The position numbers were made by a program, and so were the translations under genes. Source: Curvibacter sp. (GTDB lineage: Bacteria > Pseudomonadota > Gammaproteobacteria > Burkholderiales > Burkholderiaceae_C). From it: DNA of 64,000 nt. The notes under the pieces are model-generated. The model ran no database searches. It saw only the letters and a list, made by a program, of their open reading frames with translations, and had not been told where the DNA came from. Below, piece after piece: positions 36,415-45,652 of this stretch. How positions within the stretch are numbered: position 1 is the stretch's first letter; every line of letters begins with the position of its first letter. The DNA lies in contig JADCGR010000017.1 of the NCBI GenBank assembly GCA_020248905.1, positions 41,782 to 105,781 on the forward strand, written 5' to 3'.

Positions 36415-37381
36415 GTCTCTTCCCGAGGGAAACGCGAGAACAGAGATGGAGATGCAGCGTCGGGATCTGAAGGCTGAAGACGGCGGCGTGATTTCGCTGC
36501 GCGTCTACGAGCCGGCCACGCCGACGCAAGCCACCGTGATCATCGGCGGCGCCATGGGCGTGCCCCAGGCCTACTACGGCCCGTATGCGCAGTGGCTGGC
36601 GCAGCAGGGTTACCGGGTGTGGACCTTCGACTACCGCGGTCACGGGGACTCGCTGGACCATGTGCCAAGGCGCTCGCTGCGTGGCTTTCAGGCCGACCTG
36701 CTCGACTGGGCCTGTGATTACGAGGCCGTGCTGCTGGCGGCGCGGGGCGAGCGGCCCCTGCTGCCCTTGTACCTCGTGGGGCATAGCCTGGGTGCTCAGC
36801 TGCCCGGGCTGTTCCGAGACCATGACCTGGTCGACGGGCTCTTCAGCATCGCGGCCGGTAGTGGCTACTGGCGGGACAACGCACCCCAACTCAAGCGCAA
36901 AGTACTATTTTTCTGGCATGTCATGGTGCCCCTGGCGACACGCGTCTGCGGCTACTTTCCCGGCAAGCGCCTGGGCATGGTCGGCAATCTGCCGGCTGGC
37001 GTGATCCACCAATGGCGCCGCTGGTGCATGCACCCGCGCTACAGCGTGGGCGCCGAGGGCGTGGAGATGGCGCAACGTTATGCCCGCGCGCGCTTTCCGG
37101 TGCTGGCGTGGTCCTTCAGTGACGACGAGATGATGACGCTGCGCGGCACGCGCAGCTTGCTGGGCCTGTACAGTGCGGCGCCGCACCGCGTGCAGGTGAT
37201 CCATCCGGTCGAGGTTCCCTCCCGACGCATTGGTCATTTCGGTTTCTTTCGCGAGGCCATGGCATCCACGCTGTGGCAGCGCAGCCTCAGGGATCTGCGC
37301 GCACTGGCCGGGATGGCGACCGCGCCCGTCCCGGGAGCAACGGCCGTTGCCGTCGAAAACGCCGACACTGTGGCCTCATGA
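36407..37381 (+). CDS. Alpha/beta hydrolase (COG4757-like)
   Basis: Serine hydrolase of 324 residues. The nucleophile elbow is YLVGHSLGAQLPG, the acid is in WSFSDDEMMTLRG, and the histidine is in RRIGHFGFFRE, giving a complete triad. No signal peptide. The substrate is unknown; within this operon an acyl ester or acyl-CoA is plausible. The GTG at 36407 overlaps the thiolase stop by 8 nt; ATG 36446 or 36452 are possible starts. The last four bases overlap the next gene. Confidence 0.82.
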   Translation: MSESLPEGNARTEMEMQRRDLKAEDGGVISLRVYEPATPTQATVIIGGAMGVPQAYYGPYAQWLAQQGYRVWTFDYRGHGDSLDHVPRRSLRGFQADLLDWACDYEAVLLAARGERPLLPLYLVGHSLGAQLPGLFRDHDLVDGLFSIAAGSGYWRDNAPQLKRKVLFFWHVMVPLATRVCGYFPGKRLGMVGNLPAGVIHQWRRWCMHPRYSVGAEGVEMAQRYARARFPVLAWSFSDDEMMTLRGTRSLLGLYSAAPHRVQVIHPVEVPSRRIGHFGFFREAMASTLWQRSLRDLRALAGMATAPVPGATAVAVENADTVAS

Positions 37382-38202
37382 CCATCCATGCACTTGATGC
37401 CGCCCTGAAGCTCGAGCCTGTGGCCGCCGGCCGCTACGCTGGCGCCACCAGCACCGCATACTGGAACATGGTCGGCCCCTTCGGCGGGACGACTGCGGCC
37501 ACCGTGCTGGCTGCGGTGCTGCAGCATCGGCAGCGCCTGGGCGAGCCGCTCTCCATCACGGTCAACTACGCAGGCGCCCTGGTTCAGGGGCCTTTCGAGG
37601 TTCAGCTGCATCCCGCGCGTACCAACCGCTCGACGCAGCATTGGACGGCCGCCATCGTGCAGCCGGACGCAGGCGGTGAGCCGGTTGTGGCGACCACGGC
37701 CACCGTGATCACGGCCGCGCGGCGCGAGACCTGGGGGCTGTCGGACCTGTCCATGCCCGATGTCCCCCGGCCAGGGGACTTGCAGCCCATGCGCTATGAC
37801 AAGGCGATGGCCTGGCTCGATCACTACGAGCTGCGACCCATCAGCGGAGTAATTCCGCAGCACTGGGACGGCCGCCAGAACGACAGCAGCGTCTCGCAGC
37901 TATGGATGCGCGACCATCCAGCGCGCCCGCTGGATTTCTGCTCCCTGCTGGCCCTGTCCGATATCTTCTACCCCCGTGTCTGGCTGCGCCGCGCCACCCG
38001 CGTGCCGGCCGGTACCGTGTCCATCACCACCTACTTCCATGCGGGCGAGCCGCAGCTGCGCGAGACCGGCAGTGGCTATGTGCTGGGCCAGGCGCGCGCG
38101 CAGGAGTTCCGCAACGGTTTCTTCGACCAGTCTGCCCAGCTTTGGAACGAGGCGGGCACCCTGCTGTGCACTTCGCACCAGATCGTCTACTACAAGGAGT
38201 GA
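37378..38202 (+). CDS. Acyl-CoA thioesterase-like double-hotdog protein
   Basis: 274 residues in two hotdog halves. The first has WNMVGPFGGTTAATVLAAVL and LSITVNYAGALVQGPFEVQL; the second has DFCSLLALSDIFYPRVWLRR and GTVSITTYFHAG. This is the TesB/acyl-CoA thioesterase double-hotdog arrangement. It probably hydrolyses an acyl-CoA that accumulates during beta-oxidation. ATG 37378 overlaps the hydrolase stop by 4 nt. Confidence 0.84.
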   Translation: MTIHALDAALKLEPVAAGRYAGATSTAYWNMVGPFGGTTAATVLAAVLQHRQRLGEPLSITVNYAGALVQGPFEVQLHPARTNRSTQHWTAAIVQPDAGGEPVVATTATVITAARRETWGLSDLSMPDVPRPGDLQPMRYDKAMAWLDHYELRPISGVIPQHWDGRQNDSSVSQLWMRDHPARPLDFCSLLALSDIFYPRVWLRRATRVPAGTVSITTYFHAGEPQLRETGSGYVLGQARAQEFRNGFFDQSAQLWNEAGTLLCTSHQIVYYKE

Positions 38203-38206
38203 ATCC

Positions 38207-38968
38207 ATGGAGATCCTCGTCCATACCGAAGAAGGTGTGCGCACCATCAGCTTCAACCGGCTGGAGCGTAAGAATTCCATCACGGCGGCGATGTATGCGG
38301 CCCTGGCCGAGGCCGTAAGTTCGGCGGTGGACGACCCGGCCGTGCGTGTGCTGGTCTTCCAGGGGCACGAGACTGTGTTCAGTGCCGGCAATGACATCGG
38401 CGACTTCCTGAACGCACCGCCTGCAGATCCCGAGGCGCCGGTGTGGCGCTTCATGCGCGCGCTGGCTGGTTTTCCCAAGCCTGTGATTGCGTCGGTCAGC
38501 GGCCCGGCGGTGGGCATTGGCACGACGATGCTGTTCCATTGCGACCTGGTCTACGCGGGCGATAACGCAGCGTTTTCCATGCCCTTCGTGAACCTGGGCC
38601 TGTGCCCGGAGTTCGCCTCCAGCCTGCTGGTGCCGCAGATGCTGGGCTACCACCGCGCGGCCGAGGCCCTGTTGCTGGGCGAGCCCTTCATGGCCGAGGC
38701 GGCGCTGGAGGTCGGGCTGATCAACCGGGTCGTCCCGCCGACCGAGGCCAACGCCTATGCCCAGGCCCAGGCGCGCAAGCTTGCGGCCAAGCCCCTGTCG
38801 TCGCTGGTTGAGACCAAGCGCCTGATGAAGAGGGGCCAGGCCGCACAGGTCATGGCCAGCATGGCCGAGGAAGGGCAGAGCTTTGGCCGCATGCTGCGCG
38901 AACCGGCAGCCCGCGAAGCCTTCGGCGCCTTCATGGCCAAGCGCAAGCCCGACTTCAGCAAGCTCTGA
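38207..38968 (+). CDS. Enoyl-CoA hydratase/isomerase family protein
   Basis: Crotonase-fold protein of 253 residues. The oxyanion-hole segment is FSAGNDIGDFLNAP, followed by ASVSGPAVGIGTTMLFHCDL and MPFVNLGLCPEFASSLLVPQ. At the second catalytic position the sequence has Leu-Gly-Leu-Cys-Pro-Glu, as in many isomerase-type or PaaG-like enzymes, so the exact reaction is open. It stands 4 nt after the thioesterase gene, with AAGGAG upstream. Confidence 0.9.
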   Translation: MEILVHTEEGVRTISFNRLERKNSITAAMYAALAEAVSSAVDDPAVRVLVFQGHETVFSAGNDIGDFLNAPPADPEAPVWRFMRALAGFPKPVIASVSGPAVGIGTTMLFHCDLVYAGDNAAFSMPFVNLGLCPEFASSLLVPQMLGYHRAAEALLLGEPFMAEAALEVGLINRVVPPTEANAYAQAQARKLAAKPLSSLVETKRLMKRGQAAQVMASMAEEGQSFGRMLREPAAREAFGAFMAKRKPDFSKL

Positions 38969-38975
38969 ACCCCGA

Positions 38976-39461
38976 GTGAAGCATCCCGCGCCTTTCCCGG
39001 CCAGCGGCTTCGAGCCAGAGTTCATCACGGCCCTGAAGGACATCTTCGAACAAAAGATCGCCTTCAACCGCGTGCTGGGGCTGCAGATCACGCAGATCGC
39101 GCCGGAGCGAGTGACGGCGCGCATCGCCATGAAGCCGGAGCTGATCGGGCACTTCGGGCATCAGCGCATCCACGGCGGCGTCATCAGCGCGGGGCTGGAT
39201 GCCATGGGAGGCCTGGCCGTGATGGCGGCCATCGGTGCGCGCCACATGGACGAGCCAGCGCTGCAGCGGCTGCAGCGCTTTGCCAAGCTAGGCACGATTG
39301 ACTTGCGGGTCGACTACCTGCGCCCTGGCCTGGGCGAGGCCTTCACCCTGCGCGCCGAGATGCTGCGCCTGGGCTCGCGCGTGGCGTCCACGCGCATGGA
39401 GTTTCTGGACGCTGATGGCAAGCTGCTGTCGACGGGCGCCGCAGCTTACATTGTTTCCTGA
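38976..39461 (+). CDS. Thioesterase (hotdog, YigI/PaaI-like)
   Basis: 161 residues with a single hotdog domain: GHFGHQRIHGGVISAGLDAM contains the conserved HGG region, and IDLRVDYLRPGLGEAFTLRA is the long strand typical of PaaI/YigI thioesterases. The GTG at 38976 lies 8 nt after the hydratase stop (VKHPAPFPASGFEP). Probably cleaves medium or long acyl-CoA; last gene of the operon and convergent with the thioesterase on the other strand. Confidence 0.85.
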   Translation: MKHPAPFPASGFEPEFITALKDIFEQKIAFNRVLGLQITQIAPERVTARIAMKPELIGHFGHQRIHGGVISAGLDAMGGLAVMAAIGARHMDEPALQRLQRFAKLGTIDLRVDYLRPGLGEAFTLRAEMLRLGSRVASTRMEFLDADGKLLSTGAAAYIVS

Positions 39462-39467
39462 GCGGCG

Positions 39468-39887
39468 TCAGGGTGTCGGGCGGGTTGGTACCTCGCGCGG
39501 CTTGCCGTTCTCGTCAATGGCCACATAGGTCAGGTTGGCTTCGGTCACCTTGACGTAGCGACCCTGCGCCTGGAAGCGCTCGGCATAGACCTCCACCTTC
39601 ACGGTCATGGACGTTCGGCCCACGCGCGTGAGCTTGGAATAGAAGGACAGGATATCGCCCACCCGCACGGGTTGCTTGAAGATGAACTCGTTCACCGCCA
39701 CCGTGGCCATGCGCCCGCCTGCGTAGCGCGCCGGGATCACCGAGCCGGCCAGGTCGACCTGGGCCATGACCCAGCCGCCGAAGATGTCGCCGTTGGCATT
39801 GCAGTCGGCGGGCATGGGGATCACCTTGAGCACCAGTTCCTCGTCGGAGGGGGGCAGGGGGGAGGCTGGCGTGGAACTGGAGGACAT
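39468..39887 (-). CDS. Acyl-CoA thioesterase, YciA-like
   Basis: Hotdog acyl-CoA thioesterase of 139 residues. LVLKVIPMPADCNANGDIFG leads into GGWVMAQVDLAG (catalytic Asn and Asp of the YciA/acyl-CoA hydrolase type), then TVAVNEFIFKQPVRVGD. ATG 39887 is taken; a GTG at 39914 would add nine residues, and neither has a good ribosome site. It faces the operon end at 39461 and is divergent from the ABC exporter gene; only about 40 nt separate their starts. Confidence 0.9.
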   Translation of the reverse strand: MSSSSTPASPLPPSDEELVLKVIPMPADCNANGDIFGGWVMAQVDLAGSVIPARYAGGRMATVAVNEFIFKQPVRVGDILSFYSKLTRVGRTSMTVKVEVYAERFQAQGRYVKVTEANLTYVAIDENGKPREVPTRPTP

Positions 39888-39929
39888 CGAGGACAATCGT
39901 GGAAAGCAACTCACTGGATTGTCTCACTC

Positions 39930-41759
39930 ATGCGTGGCCATGGCGAACGCCTCTCACTTGTCGGCACCGTGGCCTCGTCCACGGCGCCGGCCCAGCCCCA
40001 GGGTCGTTCGGACTGGGTCACCCTGCGCCTGCTCTTTCCCTACCTCTGGACCTACAAGTGGCGGGTCATGGCGGCGCTGGCCTTCATGGTGGGGGCCAAG
40101 CTATCCAACGTCGGTGTGCCCCTGTTGCTCAAGGAGCTGGTGGACCGCATGGACGCGCGTCCTGCCGATGCCCTGTGGCTGGTGCCGGCGGCCCTGCTGC
40201 TGGCCTACGGCGCGCTGCGCTTTCTGACCTCGCTGTGCACCGAGCTGCGCGAGCTGGTCTTCGCCAAGGCCACCGAGGGCGCCGCGCGAACCATCTCGCT
40301 GCAGGTGTTCCGCCACCTGCATGCCCTGAGCCTGAGGTTTCACCTGGAGCGCCAGACCGGCGGCATGACGCGCGACATCGAGCGCGGCACCCGGGCCGTG
40401 CACTCGCTGATCTCCTATTCGCTCTACAGTATCGTGCCCACGCTGATCGAGTTCGCGCTGGTGCTGACGTTGCTGGCCGTGAAGTTCGACCTGATGTTCG
40501 TGTGGATCACGCTGGCGGCGCTGGTGAGCTATATCGCCTTCACCGTGACGGTGACCGAGTGGCGAACCCGCTACCGCCGGCGCATGAACGAACTGGACTC
40601 CACGGCCCACAGTCGGGCGGTGGATTCATTGCTGAACTTCGAAACCGTCAAGTACTTCAACAACGAGGACTTCGAGGCGCGTCGCTATGACGAAAACCTG
40701 GAGAAGTACCGGCGCGCTGCCGTCAAGAGCCAGGCCAGTCTGAGCCTGCTCAACGCCGGCCAGCAGCTCATCATTGCCGCAGGCCTAGTGGCCATGCTGT
40801 GGCGTGCGACGCAAGGCGTGATCGACGGGCGCATGACGCTAGGCGATCTGGTCATGATCAATGCGCTGATGATCCAGCTCTACATCCCGCTGGGATTTCT
40901 GGGGGTGTTGTATCGCGAGATCAAGCAGAGCCTGACCGATATCGACAAGATGTTCACCCTGCTTGAGCGCGAGCGCGAGGTGGACGACGCGCCTGCAGCG
41001 CCGCCGCTGGTGCTCCCGCCGGCCAGCGCACCCGCCGTGCGCTTCGAGCATGTGAGCTTCGCCTATGACCCGGCGCGTACCATCCTGCACGACCTGAGTT
41101 TCGAGATTCCCGCAGGCCGCACGGTGGCGGTGGTCGGTGCATCCGGGGCCGGAAAGTCCACGCTCGCGCGGCTGCTGTACCGCTTCTACGATGTGACGCA
41201 GGGGCGCATCGAAATCGCTGGCCAGGACATCCGTGGCGTCACGCAGGCCAGCCTAAGACGAGCCATCGGCATCGTGCCCCAGGACACGGTGCTATTTAAT
41301 GACACGGTCGAGTACAACATCGCCTACGGCCGGCCTGATGCGAGCCGCGCCGAGGTGGAGGCTGCGGCGCGCGCCGCGCACATCCACGACTTCATCGCCG
41401 CAACGCCACAGGGCTACGCAACCATGGTCGGCGAGCGCGGCCTCAAGCTCTCGGGCGGCGAGAAGCAGCGTGTCGCCATCGCCCGCACCCTGTTGAAGAA
41501 CCCGCCCGTCCTGATCTTTGACGAAGCAACTTCGGCGCTGGACTCGGCGAACGAACGTGCCATCCAGGCCGAGCTGCGCAGCGTGGCCCAGGGCAAGACG
41601 GCGCTGGTCATCGCGCACCGTCTTTCCACCGTGGTCGACGCCCACGAGATTCTGGTCATGGAAGGCGGGCGCATCGTCGAGCGGGGTGCCCACGCAAGCT
41701 TGCTGCAGAAGAATGGGGTCTATGCCCGCATGTGGGCACTGCAGCAGCGCGCTGATTAG
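39930..41759 (+). CDS. Atm1/HMT1-type ABC exporter (fused permease-ATPase)
   Basis: Homodimeric inner-membrane exporter of 609 residues. Six membrane spans lie in residues 30-330, and the ABC domain in 360-600 has Walker A VGASGAGKSTL, signature LSGGEKQR, Walker B VLIFDEATSALD, and the switch His in VIAHRLS. The intracellular motif NFETVKYFNNE is typical of Atm1/ABCB7-HMT1 proteins, which export glutathione-linked metal or persulfide compounds. ATG 39930 has no clear Shine-Dalgarno sequence. Substrate not provable from sequence. Confidence 0.9.
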   Translation: MRGHGERLSLVGTVASSTAPAQPQGRSDWVTLRLLFPYLWTYKWRVMAALAFMVGAKLSNVGVPLLLKELVDRMDARPADALWLVPAALLLAYGALRFLTSLCTELRELVFAKATEGAARTISLQVFRHLHALSLRFHLERQTGGMTRDIERGTRAVHSLISYSLYSIVPTLIEFALVLTLLAVKFDLMFVWITLAALVSYIAFTVTVTEWRTRYRRRMNELDSTAHSRAVDSLLNFETVKYFNNEDFEARRYDENLEKYRRAAVKSQASLSLLNAGQQLIIAAGLVAMLWRATQGVIDGRMTLGDLVMINALMIQLYIPLGFLGVLYREIKQSLTDIDKMFTLLEREREVDDAPAAPPLVLPPASAPAVRFEHVSFAYDPARTILHDLSFEIPAGRTVAVVGASGAGKSTLARLLYRFYDVTQGRIEIAGQDIRGVTQASLRRAIGIVPQDTVLFNDTVEYNIAYGRPDASRAEVEAAARAAHIHDFIAATPQGYATMVGERGLKLSGGEKQRVAIARTLLKNPPVLIFDEATSALDSANERAIQAELRSVAQGKTALVIAHRLSTVVDAHEILVMEGGRIVERGAHASLLQKNGVYARMWALQQRAD

Positions 41760-42104
41760 GGCCTGTTCCCTCCGGATGGTGGCCCAAAAGGCCATGCGCC
41801 GCGGTGCGAAGCCTTGCCGCAGGACTACCGCGACTGCGTTTCGCGCCTTGCGCTTGGCCTTCTTGATCCGCAACGCATGTCAAGAAAATGGTGTGAACGG
41901 GCCCTGGCGTCTTCCCGGGGCTCGCGCGCGCAAGCAGTGGGCGTAGGTTGACGTGGTCGAGCGGTGGCGTTCGCTGGGGTTGCATACCCGCGCCTGAGCC
42001 TGCGGTAGAGGGGACCCGTGCAAAAGCGGTCGGCCCTGAAGGCTGGGGCAAAGGCTTTTTCGATGGCCGGTCCTCAGGCGGCCCCGCCGCGTATCATCCG
42101 GCCC
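41760..42104. other. 345-nt non-coding stretch before the LysR gene
   Basis: GC-rich, without a convincing gene on either strand. A possible imperfect hairpin pairs GGTGCGAA near 41803 with TTTCGCGCC near 41839. No insertion-sequence ends, tRNA or strong promoter are recognisable. It separates the exporter from the amino-acid uptake region and probably holds the LysR promoter. Confidence 0.4.
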
Positions 42105-43040
42105 ATGGAAACCAAGTGGCTTGAAGACTTCGTCAGCCTGGCCGAAACCCGCAGCTTCAGCCGCTCGGCGCAGCTGCGCCACGTGACGCAGCCGGCGTTT
42201 TCGCGACGCATCCAGTCGCTTGAGGCCTGGGCGGGCGCTGATTTGGTGGATCGCAGCGCCTACCCCACGTCTCTCACACCCGCCGGTCAAACGCTATACG
42301 CGCAGGCGCTGGATTTGCTGCAGGCCTTGCAGCACACCCGTGCCATGCTGCGCGGTCATGCGGTGGCGGGTGAAGACATGATCGAGTTTGCCGTGCCGCA
42401 CACGCTGGCCTTCGCCTACTTTCCAGCCTGGCTCTCGGAGCTTCGGGAGAAGTTTGGTGCTTTCAAGAGCCGGTTGATTGCCCTGAACGTACACGATGCG
42501 GTGATGCGTCTGACCGAGGGCAGTTGCGATTTGCTCCTGGCCTATCACCACAGCGCCCACCCGGTGCCGCTGGATGCTGAGCGATACGAGATGGTGAGTC
42601 TGGGCGAGGAAACCGTGGCGCCCTATGCCAAGCCGGGCGCGCAGGGGCAGCCGCTTTTCCAACTGCCCAGCCTCGCCGGGCAGTCGTTACCTTATCTAGG
42701 TTATGCCCCGGGCGCCTACCTGGGCCAGGTGGTGGATTTTCTGCTCAAACAAGCGGGCACGACCATCCATTTGGAGCGCATCTACGAGACAGATATGGCC
42801 GAGAGCCTGAAAGCCATGGCGCTGGAAGGACACGGTCTGGCATTCCTGCCGTCCAGCGCGGTGCGCAATGAAGTGCAATCCGGCCGGCTGGTGAGCGCGG
42901 CACCCAGGGCCATGGCGGAGGCACTGCAGACCGCCATCGAAATACGCGCCTACCGCTGCAAGCCGACTAGCCGGCACGCAGCCAAAGGCGGCGCAGCGGC
43001 GCTGTGGGAATATCTTTCCACCCAGGCAGCGAGTCGCTGA
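42105..43040 (+). CDS. LysR-family transcriptional regulator
   Basis: 311 residues: winged HTH at 1-60 (WLEDFVSLAETRSFSRSAQL, HVTQPAFSRRIQSLEAWAGA) and a periplasmic-binding-like effector domain. It stands directly upstream of an aspartate ammonia-lyase pseudogene and acidic-amino-acid transport genes, so it probably responded to aspartate/glutamate or a related substrate. ATG 42105 fits the conserved LysR N-terminus; the frame is open further upstream without homology. Confidence 0.9.
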   Translation: METKWLEDFVSLAETRSFSRSAQLRHVTQPAFSRRIQSLEAWAGADLVDRSAYPTSLTPAGQTLYAQALDLLQALQHTRAMLRGHAVAGEDMIEFAVPHTLAFAYFPAWLSELREKFGAFKSRLIALNVHDAVMRLTEGSCDLLLAYHHSAHPVPLDAERYEMVSLGEETVAPYAKPGAQGQPLFQLPSLAGQSLPYLGYAPGAYLGQVVDFLLKQAGTTIHLERIYETDMAESLKAMALEGHGLAFLPSSAVRNEVQSGRLVSAAPRAMAEALQTAIEIRAYRCKPTSRHAAKGGAAALWEYLSTQAASR

Positions 43041-43143
43041 GGCCCTGCGGTAACCCCTATTAATTTATTGCATAAGGCGACGTCCAATCTGCATTGGTCT
43101 TTGTGACCGCCCCCAAGTACAGTTCGCGCCATCGCACGTACAG

Positions 43144-44545
43144 ATGGGAAACATGGCATCGGGCTTTCGCATTGACCACGATCTTCCGGGTGGGCCGCAG
43201 ATTCCCGCACACGATTGCTGGGGCATCCACACAGCGCGGGCCATTGAGAACTTTGCGATCTCGGGTGCGTCGGTTATCAAGATGCCTGACTTGATCCGCG
43301 CCCTCGGCTACGTCAAGAAGGCGGCGGCGCGGGCCAACGCGGAGCTGGGGGCGCGGAACCATCCCCGAGCCACGGCCATGATGAACGCTCGCGCTCGCCT
43401 GATTGAAGAAGGCAAGTTTCACGACCAGTTCTTGCTTGAGGTGGCCCGAGGTGGCGCGAGCACATCGACCGATATGAACGCCAACGATGTGGTTGCCAAT
43501 ATTGCGCTCGCGTCTGCGGATCTTTCAGAGGGGCGCGAGGATGTGCTGCATCTTAGGCACCGCGTCAACGCCTCTCGAAGCACCAACGATGTCTGCCCGA
43601 CGAGGGTGAGCTTGGCCCTGTGGTTTGGCAGAGAGCGGCTTCTGACCGCCATGGTCGGCCTGCGGGGAGGCTTCGAGGCCAGGGCAGCGCAATTCAATAG
43701 TGAGCTGAAGAGCGGCCGCACCCAGCCGCAAGACGCCGTGCCAATGACACCGGGAAGGGAGTTCTTTACGTATGCCGTGATATTCGACGGAAATGAGGCG
43801 CGCTTGCGTGAATCGCGCGCCTTGATCCGGGAGATCAATTTTGGTGCCTCGGTAATGGGCACAGGTCGTGACGCGCCCGCTGGCAATACGGAACTGGCTT
43901 GTCGCCATCTTGCTGAGCAAAGCGGTGTGCCCGTGGTCCAAGCTCACAACCCGGTGGAGGCGACCCAGGACACCGACGCCTTTGTCCAGCTGTTAGGCGT
44001 GCTTAAGCGGGTGGCCACCAAGCTTAGCGAGTCTTGCAACGATCTGCGGCTCCTCGCCATCGAGCTCCATACCGGCTTTGGCGACATTCGGTTGCTGGCG
44101 CGGCAAGCGGAGTCGTCCGTTGTGCCGGGCAAGGTGAACCCGGCGATCCCCGATGTGATGAACCCAGTAGCGTTCGAGGTGATAAGCAACGACATCACCG
44201 TGACCATGGCTTCGGAGGTCAGTCAGTTGCAGCTCAACGCCTTTGAGCCAGTGTTGGACGGGTCTCTGTTCAAGAGCATCAAGCATCTGTCCCACGCCTG
44301 TCGGACCTTGCAGCTCAAACGCCTGGCCGGGATTGAGGGGAACCACGGCGTGTTGTCGTGCCGCGTGGCTGAATCCATCAGGCTGGTGACGGCTATCAAA
44401 CCTCATCATCGGCTACGAAAAGTCGGCATTGATTGCCAATACCGTCATTGCCAGAGGCCCGGGAGTGGTCGATGTGGCGCAGTCGCTCGGTATACCAAGC
44501 ACAAGGGAGATCGAAGTACTACTCGTGGCGGAAAAGCTGACCTAG
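43144..44545 (+). pseudogene. aspA: Aspartate ammonia-lyase, frameshifted and decaying
   Basis: Resembles aspartase over its full length: IPAHDCWGIHTARAIENFAI at the start, then STNDVCPTRVSLAL and SCNDLRLLAIELHTGFGDIR. At about 44401-44404 one extra base breaks the frame after LVTAIKP. The end of the protein (IIGYEKSALIANTVIARG ... VLLVAEKLT) continues in the +1 frame to TAG 44543-44545; in the original frame unrelated residues run on to 44610. Conserved motifs are also changed: the lyase signature GSSxMPxKxNP reads ESSVVPGKVNP, GGAGTS reads GGASTS, and two Leu are Pro in GRTQPQDAVPMTPGREF. The enzyme is very probably inactive. Confidence 0.88.
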
Positions 44546-44606
44546 CCGGTGACGTCAGCGGCATGAGCGGCCCGGGCACGCAAGCCCTACGAGCTCGGAA
44601 CTGCCA

Positions 44607-45509
44607 ATGAAACATCGCGCAATGCTGTGGGACAAAGCCTTTGTGATCATCGCCTTGCTGGCGGCAGGAGTGGTCCATGCCCAGCAGTCAGTCATTGAAC
44701 GCGTCAAGGCGGGCGGCAAGCTCGTGATTGCGCATCGCGAGTCTTCGGTTCCCTTTTCCTACATCGATCCGGACACCAAGAGGCCGATGGGCTATGCGGT
44801 GGACATCTGCCTCAAACTTGCTGATGCCCTGGGGCGCAAGATTGGCGTTAAGGCGGTACCGGTTGAATTCCTCATGGTGACGCCGGCCAATCGCATCAAC
44901 ATGATTGCGCAAGGCAAGGCAGACTTGGAGTGCGGCTCTACGACCAACAACGCGGAGCGGCGCGAGAAGGTGGCGTTCACCGTGCCGCACTTCATTACCG
45001 GCGCACGCATGGCCGTCAAGGCCGACAGCACGATCGAGCGACTTGAGGACCTGAGAGGCAAGAAGCTGGCTTCTACCAAGGCTACTACGCCGCTTAAGGC
45101 GGCTCAGCAAGTCAACACCGATCGTCTACTGGGCATCTCCATCATTGAAGCGCCGGATCATGCCAAAGCTCTGGACATGGTGGACAAGGGCGAAGCGCAA
45201 GCTTTCCTGATGGACGACGTGCTGCTTTTCGGTTTGATCGCCATTCGGCCCGACTCAGCATCGTTCAAGGTGGTGGGCAAGTTCGTAACCACGGAGCCGC
45301 TGGCCATCATGTTGAACAAACGCGATCTGGATTTCAAGGTGCTGGTTGATGATGAAATGCGGCGCCTCATCCTGAGCCGCGAAATCTACCCGATCTATGA
45401 CAAGTGGTTCATGCGGCCCATCCCGCTCAAGAACACCGCCCTGAAGATGCCCATGAGCTACTTGCTGAAGGAGTTCTGGAAGTACCCTTCGGACCGGGTG
45501 CCGTTCTAG
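44607..45509 (+). CDS. Amino-acid ABC transporter substrate-binding protein (GltI-like, first copy)
   Basis: Periplasmic receptor of 300 residues for glutamate/aspartate-like amino acids. Signal peptide FVIIALLAAGVVHA is cleaved before QQSVIERVKAGGKLVIAHRE. Family motifs are SSVPFSYIDPDTKRPMGYAV, VTPANRINMIAQGKADLECG and STTNNAERREKVAFTVPHF. It stands behind the aspA pseudogene and 143 nt before a second, similar receptor that belongs to the complete transporter. It lacks its own permease genes and may share gltJKL. Confidence 0.88.
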   Translation: MKHRAMLWDKAFVIIALLAAGVVHAQQSVIERVKAGGKLVIAHRESSVPFSYIDPDTKRPMGYAVDICLKLADALGRKIGVKAVPVEFLMVTPANRINMIAQGKADLECGSTTNNAERREKVAFTVPHFITGARMAVKADSTIERLEDLRGKKLASTKATTPLKAAQQVNTDRLLGISIIEAPDHAKALDMVDKGEAQAFLMDDVLLFGLIAIRPDSASFKVVGKFVTTEPLAIMLNKRDLDFKVLVDDEMRRLILSREIYPIYDKWFMRPIPLKNTALKMPMSYLLKEFWKYPSDRVPF

Positions 45510-45652
45510 GGGCGCAGTTCCCGCCGCGAAGCGGCTTGCGTGTCGCGGGCAAAGCATCCTCTTAACAATCCCGGGTTATCACGAGGCTGAAAACTGTGGT
45601 TCTGTGGTTCAATTCTGTTTGTCTGTGTTGGAATCTCAATGAAAGGAGTCGT

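Noticed and set aside
39672..39929. N-terminal extension of the ABC exporter by 86 codons
   Set aside because: The extension is antisense to the YciA-like gene, and exporter homology starts after ATG 39930.
41760..42104. Short coding frames and a possible insertion-sequence remnant before the LysR gene
   Set aside because: No transposase motif, terminal inverted repeat or target duplication could be found, and the short frames have no recognisable features.
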